Shown: in pieces, positions 1 through 7,150 of the stretch
Numbering within the stretch: position 1 is the stretch's first letter
How the letters are laid out: every line of letters begins with the position of its first letter
Assembly (NCBI GenBank): GCA_933822405.4
Contig: CAKOGP040001951.1
Span: 1-12,660, forward strand
Reading direction: 5' to 3'
Source of the DNA: Cylindrotheca closterium
Taxonomy: Eukaryota; Bacillariophyta; Bacillariophyceae; Bacillariales; Bacillariaceae
DNA length: 12,660 nt
The notes under the pieces: generated by a model
Database searches by the model: none
Told to the model about the DNA's origin: nothing
Seen by the model: only the letters and a program-made list of their open reading frames with translations
Position numbers and translations under genes: made by a program

Positions 1-894
1 CTTCACCAGCCAGTAGCTTTTCCATCTCTGCTTGACATTCTTCAAAATTCTTTTTGAATTCTTGAGCAATATCAGAGTCGGCAAATCTCAAAGCAAAGAC
101 AGTTTCTTTCAACTCTCCTTCGGCAAAGTCAAAGGCCGACCAGACCCACGATCGGTCCGATCCAACATTGGGTTCCAATTTGATGCGTGGATCCAATGCA
201 TGGTTGACAATGACCTTCATGGTCTTTTCTTGACGCATTAGCAATCGGAGGCGTTGGTGTTCTTTGTGTCTCAGAATACGAGCTTCACCAATTCCACGTT
301 CCTTCCATGTCTTGTTGCCAGAACCAACGTCCAACAAGGTTTCACCATACAAAAACAGCTTGGATCGGACTCCAAAGACGGTTTCTTCGTCTTCTTCTCC
401 TGATTTTACCTCTACTTCTTCCAATTTGACCTATTCTCATATAATATGGAATGGAAAGGCATTAGCGTCGGTGTGGAACGTTTGGAGTTGGGACGTATAA
501 AGATGAAAAGTGAAACGGAAGCAGGAAAAAGCCAACACACACGTTTCAATATCCAGAATTGGAATCCAAGGAAAAGACAAGAGAAAAAAAAGAGAGACAA
601 ACAGGATTGGTGAGATGATTGCAACAATATAGAAACATGGACAAAAGTAGGAACGGGATGCAGAAGCAAACAAGGAAGCAACCAAGGCAAGACAAAGAGA
701 GTTGAAAATAGCATTGGCTATTTTCAATCTCTTTTCTTATCACAATGATGCTCCTTTGACTACATTCAAAAATGACTCACCACAGGTTCAAATTGGGCAG
801 TAGATTCTTCCTCCTTGGGTTCTTCCTTGGCAGGTGCCTCTTCAGCATCGGCAGGAGCAGGAGCAGGAGTTGCGGTCTTTTCTTCTTCACTCAT
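1..894 (-). CDS. RANBP1: Ran-binding protein 1 (RanBP1), two exons, 3' end beyond window
   Basis: RanBP1 binds Ran-GTP in the cytoplasm and, with RanGAP, helps release Ran from export complexes and hydrolyse its GTP. Exon 1 is 894-781 (38 codons) and exon 2 is 430-1, in the same phase; together they give 181 visible residues. Residues 1-33 are acidic and rich in Glu, Ala and Pro. The Ran-binding domain starts near FEPV (35-38) and fills the rest. Family hallmarks are the acidic EEDEE run, WKERG at 80-84, LRLLMR at 99-104, NHALDPRIKLEPN, the SDRSWVW segment at 129-135, and the closing F-x-x-x-F-E-E-C-Q helix. The start is the ATG at 894, the first in frame ahead of this acidic leader; the frame stays open upstream but reads as unrelated low-complexity sequence. 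Most of the expected length of about 200 residues is present and no damage is seen. Gene identity is strong by motif order; the exact end lies outside the window. Confidence 0.93.
431..780 (-). other. Spliceosomal intron of the RanBP1 gene
   Basis: On the minus strand the intron opens with GTGAGT at 780-775 and closes with ATAG at 434-431. Removing these 350 bases joins ...FEPV to VKLEEVEV... in frame, phase 0, exactly where RanBP1 proteins pass from their N-terminal leader into the Ran-binding domain. The intron is AT-rich and has stops in the continuing frame soon after the donor (reading VSHF then stop), so it is not coding. Short open frames inside it are chance. The donor matches the eukaryotic consensus well; the branch point was not assigned. 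Confidence 0.88.
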
Positions 895-1498
895 TTTGAG
901 TATTAATTGGGGGATGGGAAATAAATAAAAAGGTTGGCTGTTGGAATTGGCGTTTGTGTTGGCTGAAAAGTCGATTGAATGGAATAGAGATAGAGATGGA
1001 AAGTCTATCAAACAAGTCAATCAATGGAAGGAAGGATCTAAGAATAGAGGATGGCTTGGTAGTGACCGTTGAAGGTAGCGTTGTACTGTACTGCAATAGA
1101 CGGGATGATGGGCAGCTTTCCGGTGAAGTGTTGGACAGACAGCAGGATTTTGCTTTTGAAGGGCGTGGTTGTCATTGCACGAGCAATGGCCGTAGACTTT
1201 GGTACAAAAGGTCACAAGGAATTTGAATGAATCCGTACTATGGCCAGACCAGGGAAGCAAATCGAAACAAACAAAACGGAAGATAAAAAAGAACTGTATT
1301 AGGTCTCTTGGTCGGTACAAAGAGAAGTATTATTAATAATAAGACTGCTTCTCTCTTCACGCTATATTATGATTGGTGGTGCTATACCGATACACTCGCT
1401 CATATCATGTTTCACTATTTTCAATACTCATTGTGGATCGCTTCTTCGAATTTCTGCAAAGTGCAAAAATAACATGATAGTTTTGAAAATGAGCAAAA
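895..1498. other. Upstream flank of RanBP1, no gene seen
   Basis: This stretch lies between the RanBP1 start and the 3' end of the tRNA-Thr gene, both on the minus strand. Open frames here (for example 1021-1320 minus and 954-1226 plus) have no recognisable domain, repeat or conserved motif. It probably holds the RanBP1 promoter and 5' leader. An AT-rich run, TATTAATAATAAG, lies near 1328-1340, but I cannot assign a TATA box or initiator with confidence. Confidence 0.5.
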
Positions 1499-1571
1499 GC
1501 TTGATCGCGGATTCGAACCACGGACCTCCTCATTACTAATGAGGTGCTCTAACCAACTGAGCTAAACAAGC
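1499..1571 (-). tRNA. tRNA-Thr (anticodon AGU)
   Basis: The minus strand folds as a full cloverleaf of 73 bases plus discriminator: acceptor GCTTGTT with ATCAAGC, D stem GCTC/GAGC, anticodon stem CCTCA/TGAGG with loop TTAGTAA (anticodon AGT), variable loop AGGTC, and T stem CGTGG/CCGCG with loop TTCGAAT. Acceptor pairs G1-C72 and C2-G71 fit threonine identity. The pol III A box TAGCTCAGTTGG is at 1564-1553 and the B box GGTTCGAATCC at 1519-1509. There is no intron and no encoded CCA. T-runs follow the 3' end (1498-1495 and about 1490-1487, read on the minus strand) and would serve as the pol III terminator. One oddity is a T-T mismatch at acceptor pair 6-67. Confidence 0.95.
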
Positions 1572-1894
1572 GTGTCGCCTTCGGGCAACTTTACAATATA
1601 AAAAGTCTCTTTTGGGAGCTAAGTGGTACTTGCGTACAGTTCGAAAGCGAAGAGTGAGCACTATTCCAAAGGTTCATGGTCCACTGCATGGTCAAACAAT
1701 TGTGTTCTATGAAAATGGTGGAAACTACTACTACTACTTTGGAGCATTCTTTTGCAACACCATTAGGGGTGCGCTACTACTACAATGATGATGAAAAGAA
1801 GAATGCGTCGTCCATTCTTAGTACGAAGAATACCTAGTATTCCAAGAAGGATATTCCAACAAATGGCAAGTAGCAAGAAGGGCGGCTTTTTGCT
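1572..1894. other. Intergenic stretch, nothing recognised
   Basis: This sequence lies upstream of the tRNA and before the first duplicated segment. It contains short runs of ACT and AATG-like triplets (near 1724-1740 and 1783-1795) but no open frame of note, no repeat shared with the rest of the window and no further RNA gene that I can see. Confidence 0.4.
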
Positions 1895-1908
1895 GCACGG
1901 GACTTCAG

Positions 1909-1992
1909 GACGGGAACCTTGAAGGTTTTGTCACCAACGCCACCAAGAGCGACGAAAATTCCAAGACAATGTGATGCTACTATGAGAGTGTT
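1909..1992 (+). pseudogene. Decayed end of an unidentified coding sequence (copy 1)
   Basis: The frame starting at 1909 reads DGNLEGFVTNATKSDENSKT then M, and meets TGA at 1972-1974. It lines up with the 5063-5194 remnant, which reads DGNLEGFFANSDASSKTAW, so the TGA stands where the other copy has TGG. Just upstream the copy lacks one G and one A relative to the other (GGGACTTCAGG against GGGGACTTCAAGG), breaking the frame. The parent protein is not recognised. It is called a remnant because the conserved frame is short, has no start, and is damaged here but not in its partner. Confidence 0.5.
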
Positions 1993-2316
1993 CTAGCTAC
2001 TAGTATTCAGAGCAGAGTCCATTCCTCACTGCATCAATTCCACCAGTTTTTAAAATAAAAGGAACTGAGAACCAATCGCAAGCACGAAAACATGGATGCA
2101 ATAGTGAATGAGGCAACACATTAAATGGTTAGAGGAGAGGAGTGGAGTGTAGACATATGGCATCTCGCTCGCCCAAAGGAGGTAGTACTGTAGGTGTAGT
2201 ACCTTCTTTTGGCCGGTATTCTCCTTTCTTGGCTTTCCAGAACGAACGCCATATTTTCTATTGTCAATTCTGCTCACACAGTAGCGTCGTGCATACTGTA
2301 GCAGCATGCCAGGTAA

Positions 2317-2482
2317 TACGAGTCATTGTTCCACTCTACTAGAAAAGCAGAAGAAACGTTCATGCGTTTGTAAAGTGAGTAGCAGGGTTCGAGTCATTTA
2401 TCAGGACGCAGGCGATATGTGTACTGTACCTATGGTACGAGTATTTGTTCCACTAAAAAAACAGAAGAAATGTTTTTGCTTT
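2317..2482 (+). repeat. Imperfect direct repeat upstream of TPR gene 1
   Basis: Two related stretches of about 45-50 bases lie about 119 bases apart: 2317-2366 (TACGAGTCATTGTTCCACT, then an A-rich run and CAGAAGAAACGTT) and 2436-2482 (TACGAGTATTTGTTCCACT, then CAGAAGAAATGTT). The core TTGTTCCA plus AGAAGAA also occurs once upstream of TPR gene 3 (about 10748-10765). The element may be regulatory or a relic of replication slippage; the sequence alone does not say which. Confidence 0.5.
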
Positions 2483-2702
2483 CATACCATTACGGGGGCG
2501 TTTCTTTTTCGGAATGTACGAGTATATATGCAGCTTTCTACAAGCCACATTCAGGAACAATTACTCCGACGCCAACTACAAACGTGGACAAAGTGCCTAT
2601 CCACATATCGTTCGCCACAGACTCGTGGTATGAAATACTTAATAAAAAAGATAACGGGAAGTCATTTTTTCATACTTCAGAGGGGATTTTCGGTCTATGT
2701 GG

Positions 2703-2806
2703 AAAGTCCGTTCTGCCCACAAAAGTGAGAAGGAAATTTAAAAAAAAAGGCTTGACGTCGCATCACACCTTTCACAATCCCACAAAAGGCATCCCAGCAC
2801 AAGACC
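2703..2806 (+). promoter_or_regulatory. Conserved upstream block and 5' leader of TPR gene 1
   Basis: About 100 bases before the ATG resemble the same region of the other two copies. The order is AAAGTCCGTT, a GTGAGA-like A-rich stretch, GGCTTGACG at 2749-2757 (here TTGACGTC, close to a CRE/bZIP core), then CACACCTTTCACAATCCCAC and AGGCATCCCAGCA just before the start. Conservation exceeds that of the sequence further upstream, so it likely contains the core promoter and 5' UTR. No TATA box is obvious in this copy. Confidence 0.5.
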
Positions 2807-3472
2807 ATGCAGTCAGCAATCTATCTCAACAACAGAGCCTCCTCTCTAATCGAGAAGGATTGCTTCGAAAAAGCCATTGAAACGTTGAACCAAGCTCTGA
2901 ATGCCGTTCAAAAGCTTCAAAAAGACGAATCGTCGTCGTTGTCATCATCATCATCATCATCCTTTGAGAATTCACCAAAGTTCTCAAGGCGACCAAACGG
3001 AAAGTATCTGTCAACATCAAACAAGAGACGCAAAGAACTGGATGATCTAGCGGTCTTTATGTACTCTCGACCAGTATACGTGTCGCATCTTCCGCAGACA
3101 GAAGGAAAAACATTCTTATCCTGGGTCATCATTTTCAACTTTGCCTTGTGCCATCACCTCATGGCACTCCGAGCAGCGGACCACAAGGACAAGCACGAAA
3201 ACCTGCTTGAAGCTCTGAAACTGTACGAAGCACTAGTTGCCTTGCCAATGGAAGACACGTTTCAAATCGAGACCACTTATTTCATGGCCATGATCAACAA
3301 TTCGGCACAGATTTACCAAATGTTGCATCGACCAAGACAAGCCAAGCAACACGCGGATCAAATGCTCTCCCTACTCATGGTCACGATTCAGGAAGGGGAA
3401 GCTGACACAGTGGACGAGTTTGACGGCTTTTTGCTGAATGCCACACGAAGATCTCTTGCGGTAGCGGCATGA
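2807..3472 (+). CDS. TPR-like helical-repeat protein, copy 1 (221 aa)
   Basis: This intact intronless gene encodes a soluble protein with no signal peptide or membrane segment. Residues 6-38 form a helix pair with TPR-like spacing (NNRASSLIEKDCF then EKAIETLNQAL). Residues 40-80 are a linker with a Ser tract (42-52, a TCA/TCG microsatellite) and a basic patch (SNKRRKELDD). A second helix pair lies at 107-147 (IIFNFALCHHLMAL, then ENLLEALKLYEAL) and a third at 158-192 (INNSAQIYQMLHR, then QAKQHADQMLSLL). The tail has DGFLLNAT. From memory, FNxALCxHLxAL, LKLYE, NN and DGFxxN recur in a large family of uncharacterised diatom proteins; I could not check this. TPR folds usually mediate protein-protein contacts; the partner is unknown. 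Compared with copies 2 and 3 it has Cys19 for Ser, AADHK for AVDYN at 123-127, and DEF for DGF at 203-205. The start is the first ATG, in an AAGACCATG context. Confidence 0.88.
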   Translation: MQSAIYLNNRASSLIEKDCFEKAIETLNQALNAVQKLQKDESSSLSSSSSSSFENSPKFSRRPNGKYLSTSNKRRKELDDLAVFMYSRPVYVSHLPQTEGKTFLSWVIIFNFALCHHLMALRAADHKDKHENLLEALKLYEALVALPMEDTFQIETTYFMAMINNSAQIYQMLHRPRQAKQHADQMLSLLMVTIQEGEADTVDEFDGFLLNATRRSLAVAA

Positions 3473-3566
3473 GCGATTTTGTCCAGAAATCCATCACATG
3501 ACATTATGTGTAGTATGTAACCCAATATGTTTGCTTTTATCATGCAAAGTAGAGTAAAATTATCCA

Positions 3567-3572
3567 AATAAA
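3567..3572 (+). terminator. Likely poly(A) signal of TPR gene 1
   Basis: AATAAA lies 95 bases after the stop, at the same place relative to the gene as in copy 2 and within the conserved 3' flank that begins TGCAAAGTAGAGTA. It is assigned by match to the eukaryotic hexamer and by conservation. Confidence 0.5.
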
Positions 3573-3600
3573 AAGTATACAACACAATATTCTCTCATGA

Positions 3601-4742
3601 TTTTCACGGATCATATTTTCCGTCATTTGTGCAGAGCATCATTTCATAAGATTTGTCGCAACCATGAACAATGCACCTGTTATGGCCTACTTTTGACCAC
3701 ATCAACAATTGAGCAAGTCAACGTAAGATTCCATTGAACTTGACAGACAAGCTTGAGGCTGCTGGTCGGAGTACGCCAATGGCTGGAAAACGGATATGCG
3801 AAATACCAACAAGGCTCCAATAACCATGGTCATGTATATGACAGACTAGAAATATGTTCTTCACTACTATAGTTCTTATCATTATCACTATCACTATCAT
3901 CACTAAACAAGGGCTTCTTCTGCGATTGGTTTACCACCGCAATATTTGCATTGAGACGATCCTTCAAATGATCTGTACAAGATTTCCTGTTTTCTGGTGT
4001 CATTGCCTCCAAAAACCTAGAGTCATCCTCAAGTTCGGCATGACATAACTTGACATCCACAATGCTGACTATAACCTTGACTTGCTACTTGTTCGATTGA
4101 GTTTTCTTTTCTTCCGCCGGCATCAATCGTTTCACCATGTACCAAGAGCCACACGCATCATCGCTTATATTCTTGTGCAGCTGCTAAATTTGATTCCAAT
4201 TCATCAGTCTCCTCGCATAGGCCATGATGGGACGATTAGTCCACCATTTCCACGTTGTTCGGGTGACTCGTCATCACCGTTCTCTTCAGATTCTTGTCAC
4301 TGGTACAAAGTCAACCAACTTCCAGATTGATATGTTTTGGCATTTGTCCCACCGCCGTGGATTTCTTCATATCTAGGATGAAAATCCAAACCAACCACTT
4401 GTGGCATGCTTTGTCAATACATTTTACAAAGTTGGCAGGATTTCAATCACCACTTCCAGCTATCCAATTTCGACTTATTGTTCCATTTGTTCAAGTCCAA
4501 ACATACAGTATATCCATCCTTTCATGCCTTTTTCCCCTTTTATCCTGCAGAGCTTCCTTAATGTGTTTCACTGGCGGGTAGATTGCATCGCATTCTTCCC
4601 ATTCAGTGGATGCCACGACAATGGTAGACCGATCGGACTGCGCATTCTGATGGCATTGTTGTCCAGAGACGATCGAGGGGGGAGAAGGAGTTGCAAGTTA
4701 TTCCTGTCTCTTTCTTGCGATTGTGAACTTTTGATATACAAT
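3601..4742. other. Gene-poor stretch between TPR copies 1 and 2, decayed coding scraps
   Basis: No intact gene is visible. On the minus strand several frames read like protein for 20-80 codons and then hit stops: 4084-3830 (entered separately); about 4405-4295, including LDFHPRYEEIHGGG and ending in TGA; and about 4220-4150, including ETDELESNLAAAQEYK and ending in TGA. These scraps lie in order but in different frames, as in an old pseudogene, perhaps of a transposon or a cellular gene; I could not assign a family. A (TCACTA)n/(ATC)n microsatellite is at about 3877-3902. Plus-strand open frames here look random. Confidence 0.35.
3830..4084 (-). pseudogene. Open-frame remnant, unidentified
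   Basis: The frame is open from just after a TAG at 4087-4085 to the stop at 3830 (84 codons). The first ATG is internal, at 4003 (MTPENRKSCTD...), so it has no convincing start. The sequence contains VKLCHAELEDDSRFLEAM, then MTPENRKSCTDHLKDRL, then an acidic low-complexity run SDDSDSDND encoded by a microsatellite, and ends SSLSYT. Composition is protein-like, and upstream of the TAG the same frame continues with MPAEEKKTQSNK, so the TAG looks like a mutation within a longer frame. It could also be a 3' exon of an unrecognised gene. No family was recognised. Confidence 0.35.
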
Positions 4743-5050
4743 CTATAAGTGCATTTCTTCTTTAGCAACTGCTGCGAGATCAACTGCAGGGTCTCTGTGA
4801 CCTTGCGTATAGCTGAGATCTGGTCTTCCAGAGGATGCTCCTGAGTTAGTCGAGATGTAGGTGCCAATCTCATATGTGGACCCACTACGAACCGAAGCTG
4901 CAGTAACAGCAGCCGCAAGAAAACCCTTGTCCTGCTGTTTCACTGTTTTGGAATAAAACAGTTTGAGCTGGATATTCGATTCTTGCATCCACGCTTGGCT
5001 GCAGCGTTTCGATTTGGCTATGCTGTCCAAAAACTCATCCACAAACGAGT
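4743..5050 (-). pseudogene. Truncated open frame abutting duplicated segment 2, unidentified
   Basis: About 100 codons on the minus strand read DSFVDEFLDSIAKSKRCSQ, then AWMQESNIQLKLFYSKTVKQQ, with a helical, coiled-coil-like look, then a Ser/Gly/Thr-rich stretch, ending at 4743. There is no ATG at its head: the visible first codon of the helical part is GTG and an in-frame TGA lies at about 5071. The protein-like part begins almost exactly where similarity to segment 1 stops (about 5050), which suits a gene cut by the arrival of duplicated segment 2. An alternative frame at 4918-4568 also gives a helical stretch (EDQISAIRKVTETLQLISQQ), so a frameshift inside a longer gene is possible. Confidence 0.35.
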
Positions 5051-5062
5051 CTCCTGTGCGGG

Positions 5063-5194
5063 GACTTCAAGGACGGCAACCTCGAAGGTTTCTTCGCCAA
5101 CAGCGACGCAAGTTCCAAGACGGCATGGTGCTATGACAATGGTCTAGAATCGATTGTTTCTTCAATCATCACCCCGGTTCCTTGTTGGAACTGA
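5063..5194 (+). pseudogene. C-terminal fragment of an unidentified coding sequence (copy 2)
   Basis: An open frame reads DFKDGNLEGFFANSDASS, then KTAWCYDNGLESIVSSIITP, VPCWN and a stop at 5192-5194; it is also open a little upstream (TSLLCG). It lacks a start and is cut at the left edge of the duplicated segment. Over the first part, differences from the matching piece at 1909 fall largely at third codon positions (GGC/GGG, CTC/CTT, TTC/TTT), which suggests both derive from a real coding sequence. The protein family is not recognised. Confidence 0.45.
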
Positions 5195-5750
5195 GCAGAA
5201 CCAATCTCAAGCACGAAAATAGGAATGCATGGTGCTGTAGCGAATGAGGCAATGTAACGGTTAAGTAGTGCAGAAATCTGGCTTCTCGCTCGCCCAAAGA
5301 AGGTATGGTACTGGTGCCTTTTGGCCTGTATTCTACACTGTATTACGTTCCTTCTTCGCTTTTATTTGGACGCTTTAGAATTTGGACGCTTCAGAATTTC
5401 TCACCAAGAACGATTCAATTCTGCTCTGATTAGGCGGGACTAACAGGTAGCGGGGTCTACCGGTATTTTATGATCACAGAATTTCTTTCATATCACGACC
5501 CACTCACCGTACCTGTACACGTACCGGCACGTGCATGTACACGTACTAGCACGAGTAATTGTAAAGAAGGACCAGTGGGGGGGCTTTTTTTTCGGGATGT
5601 ATCCAAATTTTTAGTGCCCGCATTAACTATGAACGTGAACAAAGTGTGTATCCAAACGGATCGCCCAGGATTCGCCGAAGAAAAAACTTATTGCCTGGTT
5701 CCTGTTTCACAACCAATCCCAACTTCAGAGCGGATTTTTTATCCAAGTGT
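5195..5750. other. Upstream flank of TPR gene 2, no gene seen
   Basis: This is a diverged counterpart of the flank before TPR gene 1, with shared islands such as CTCGCTCGCCCAAAG at 5285 and GTGAACAAAGTG at 5635. A 108-codon frame at 5470-5796 has no domain and runs into the conserved promoter block, so it is not taken as a gene. The only notable structure is the short repeat at 5514-5553. Confidence 0.4.
5514..5553. repeat. 22-bp-spaced GTACACGTAC repeat around a CACGTG
   Basis: TGTACACGTACCGGCACG (from 5514) recurs as TGTACACGTACTAGCACG (from 5536), 22 bases on, about two helical turns. Each copy holds the palindrome-like GTACACGTAC, and between them GGCACGTGCA contains the E/G-box core CACGTG. 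It lies about 300 bases before TPR gene 2 and has no match before the other copies. It could bind bZIP or bHLH factors; this is inference. Confidence 0.5.
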
Positions 5751-5847
5751 AAAAGTCCGTTCTGCTCAAGTGAGAAAAAAATTCAAAAAGGCTTGACGAT
5801 CACAATCCCACAAAAGGCATTCCCACAAAAGGCATCCCAGCAACACC
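5751..5847 (+). promoter_or_regulatory. Conserved upstream block and 5' leader of TPR gene 2
   Basis: The order AAAAGTCCGTTCTGCTCA, a GTGAGA A-rich run, TTCAAAAAGGCTTGACGATC, then CACAATCCCACAAAAGGCAT and CCCAGCAACACC before the ATG matches copies 1 and 3. In this copy the CCCACAAAAGGCAT piece is present twice in tandem (about 5807-5820 and 5824-5837). It probably holds the core promoter and 5' UTR; no TATA box is seen. Confidence 0.5.
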
Positions 5848-6513
5848 ATGCAGTCGGCAATCTATCTCAACAACCGAGCCTCTTCTCTAATTGAGAAGGA
5901 TTCCTTCGAAAAAGCCATTGAAACGTTGAACCAAGCTCTGAATGCCGTTCAAAAGCTTCAAAAAGACGAATCGTCGTCGTTGTCATCATCATCATCATCA
6001 TCCTTTGAGAATTCAAAAAAGTTCTCGAGACGACCAGGCGGAAAGTATTTGTCAACATCAAACAAGAGACGCAAAGAACTGGATGATCAAGCGGTTTTTA
6101 TGCACTCTCGACCGTTATATGTGTCGCATCTTCCGCAGACAGAAGGAAAAACATTCTTATCCTGGATCATCATCTTCAACTTTGCCTTGTGCCATCACCT
6201 CATGGCATTACGAGCAGTGGACTACAACGACAAACACGAAAACCTGCTTGAAGCTCTGAAACTGTACGAAGCACTAGTTGCCTTGCCAATGGAAGACACG
6301 TTTCAAATCGAGACCACCTATTTCATGGCCATGATCAACAATTCGGCGCAGATTTACCAAATGCTGCATCGACCAAGACAAGCCAAGCAACACGCGGATC
6401 AAATGCTTTCCCTACTCATGGTCACGATTCAGGAAGGGGAAGCTGACACAGTGGACGGGTTTGACGGCTTTTTGCTGAATGCCACTCAAAGATCTCTTGC
6501 CTTTGCCGCCTAA
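5848..6513 (+). CDS. TPR-like helical-repeat protein, copy 2 (221 aa)
   Basis: This intact gene has the same architecture as copy 1: a TPR-like helix pair at 6-38, a Ser tract at 42-52 followed by a basic linker, helix pairs at 107-147 and 158-192, and a DGFLLNAT tail. Private residues include Gln81 and His86 (LAVFMY in the other copies is QAVFMH here) and the C-terminus SLAFAA. The Ser tract and its DNA match copy 1 exactly, whereas AVDYN (123-127) and DGF (203-205) match copy 3. The start is the first ATG, in an AACACCATG context, with the conserved leader directly before it. The gene is followed 197 bases later by the end of a methyltransferase remnant on the opposite strand. The function is probably a protein-interaction scaffold, but the partner is unknown. 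No stops or frameshifts were found, so it is likely expressed. Confidence 0.88.
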   Translation: MQSAIYLNNRASSLIEKDSFEKAIETLNQALNAVQKLQKDESSSLSSSSSSSFENSKKFSRRPGGKYLSTSNKRRKELDDQAVFMHSRPLYVSHLPQTEGKTFLSWIIIFNFALCHHLMALRAVDYNDKHENLLEALKLYEALVALPMEDTFQIETTYFMAMINNSAQIYQMLHRPRQAKQHADQMLSLLMVTIQEGEADTVDGFDGFLLNATQRSLAFAA

Positions 6514-6621
6514 GCAGTGATTTTGTCCAGAAATCCTCGTGCCTCCAACAACCATCACATGGTGTTCATGCAACCCAATATATTTTCAATTTGCTGTTTA
6601 TGCAAAGTAGAGTAGAATTCA

Positions 6622-6627
6622 AATAAA
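6622..6627 (+). terminator. Likely poly(A) signal of TPR gene 2
   Basis: AATAAA lies 109 bases after the stop, in the 3' flank block shared with copy 1 (3567). It is assigned by hexamer match and conserved position. Confidence 0.5.
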
Positions 6628-6710
6628 AATATAGAATACAAAAATTATTGAAATCAAAAGAACTTATGAAACTGGATAGGTGAATCTCTATTGAATTGCC
6701 AATGGTAGTG

Positions 6711-6776
6711 TCAGGTCGCTTTGGGTTGTCTACGGATATAGACCCGATTCCATGCTTCAACTTCATCGGCCAGTAT
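6711..6776 (-). pseudogene. Remnant of the methyltransferase 3' end, carried by duplication
   Basis: On the minus strand the last codons read LADEVEAWNRVYIRRQPKAT and stop (TGA at 6713-6711). The intact gene at 11868-12660 ends LADEFKAWDRAHIQIYIGR, then QPKAA and stop. The remnant has lost 12 bases (four codons) in frame near its end. Upstream of about 6776 similarity to the gene stops abruptly. The sequence between the TPR stop and this stop also matches the right-hand copy. It has no promoter, no start and no SAM-binding part, so it is non-functional; it records that copy 2 was duplicated from the TPR/methyltransferase junction. Confidence 0.75.
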
Positions 6777-7150
6777 TATCGGGAAGAGTTGGGTAAAAAA
6801 TTCAAAAGTGTGGGAAACTGAGGAAATCGGAGAATTCTACTTTTTAATTATTTTTGAAACAACAAAATACGGTGTGGAAAAATTAAAATTCGCTAAACTC
6901 TGGTCTCTCTGCCAGCCCAGACTAGCAGTACAGTACCATCTATCTGCTCATGCCGTCTCGTTTGTCAAACGGCTTCAAAAGACTATGTAAATACGACGGC
7001 ATAATTTCAATGCGTTCAGTACATACCACTGTACCTAAATCCAAGTCGAGCCAAAGGATGTATATGGCGAAAGCAGCATACGCAAAACCTAGTAAGACAT
7101 TGGGCGGTGTGGTCCTTGATCAAATATAAAAAGGCAAGACCTATCAGTTA
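6777..7150. other. Intergenic stretch, no gene seen
   Basis: This lies between duplicated segment 2 and the membrane-protein gene. It is AT-rich at 6795-6890. A 60-codon plus frame at 6808-6990 has no recognisable features. A short perfect palindrome, CGTTTGTCAAACG, sits near 6959-6971 and a TATAAAAAG string at about 7126-7134. Part of the region is probably the 3' UTR or terminator side of the membrane-protein gene. Confidence 0.4.

Larger units (their letters stand above)
1895..3600 (+). repeat. Duplicated segment, copy 1 (carries TPR gene 1)
   Basis: Sequence from about 1895 to 3600 matches about 5053-6640 in the same order: the coding remnant at the left edge, a block with AGAACCAATC..CAAGCACGAAAA (2069-2090 and 5199-5219), a block with CTCGCTCGCCCAAAG (2165 and 5285), a promoter-proximal element, the TPR gene, and a 3' flank containing TGCAAAGTAGAGTA (3543 and 6601). 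Outside the gene the match is patchy with many indels; inside the gene it is nearly exact. The ends were placed by eye where similarity fades, so they are good to a few tens of bases. No terminal inverted repeats or target-site duplications were found. Confidence 0.7.
5053..6776 (+). repeat. Duplicated segment, copy 2 (carries TPR gene 2 and methyltransferase tail remnant)
   Basis: The left part (to about 6640) matches segment 1. The right part (from the TPR gene through about 6776) matches 11015-11940 beyond the gene, including CAAAAATTATT, GTTATG/CTTATG-AACTGGATAGGTG and CATCTCTATTGA-like blocks and the last codons of the methyltransferase gene. So copy 2 shares its upstream side with copy 1 and its downstream side with copy 3. 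Limits were set by eye. No flanking terminal repeats were seen. Confidence 0.7.

Noticed and set aside
412..743. Three overlapping minus-strand frames of 65-100 codons at the RanBP1 intron
   Set aside because: They lie inside or across the intron, are low-complexity Leu/Phe/Ser reading of pyrimidine-rich DNA, and conflict with the clear exon structure.
766..1020. Longer RanBP1 start at 1020
   Set aside because: The upstream extension reads as low-complexity sequence unlike any RanBP1. The ATG at 894 gives the expected acidic N-terminus.
2939..2961. TCA/TCG repeat as a CRISPR or regulatory array
   Set aside because: It is a plain trinucleotide microsatellite in frame, coding for Ser, with no spacers.
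2826..3138. Minus-strand frames with runs of Asp or Met opposite the TPR gene Ser tracts (also at 5867-6061 and 11034-11343)
   Set aside because: They are the reverse reading of the TCA/TCG microsatellite that encodes poly-Ser and recur only because the TPR genes recur.
1895..6776. Segments 1 and 2 as a transposon carrying the TPR gene
   Set aside because: No terminal inverted repeats, long terminal repeats, target-site duplications or transposase were found at the edges. The shared neighbour fragment fits ordinary segmental duplication better.
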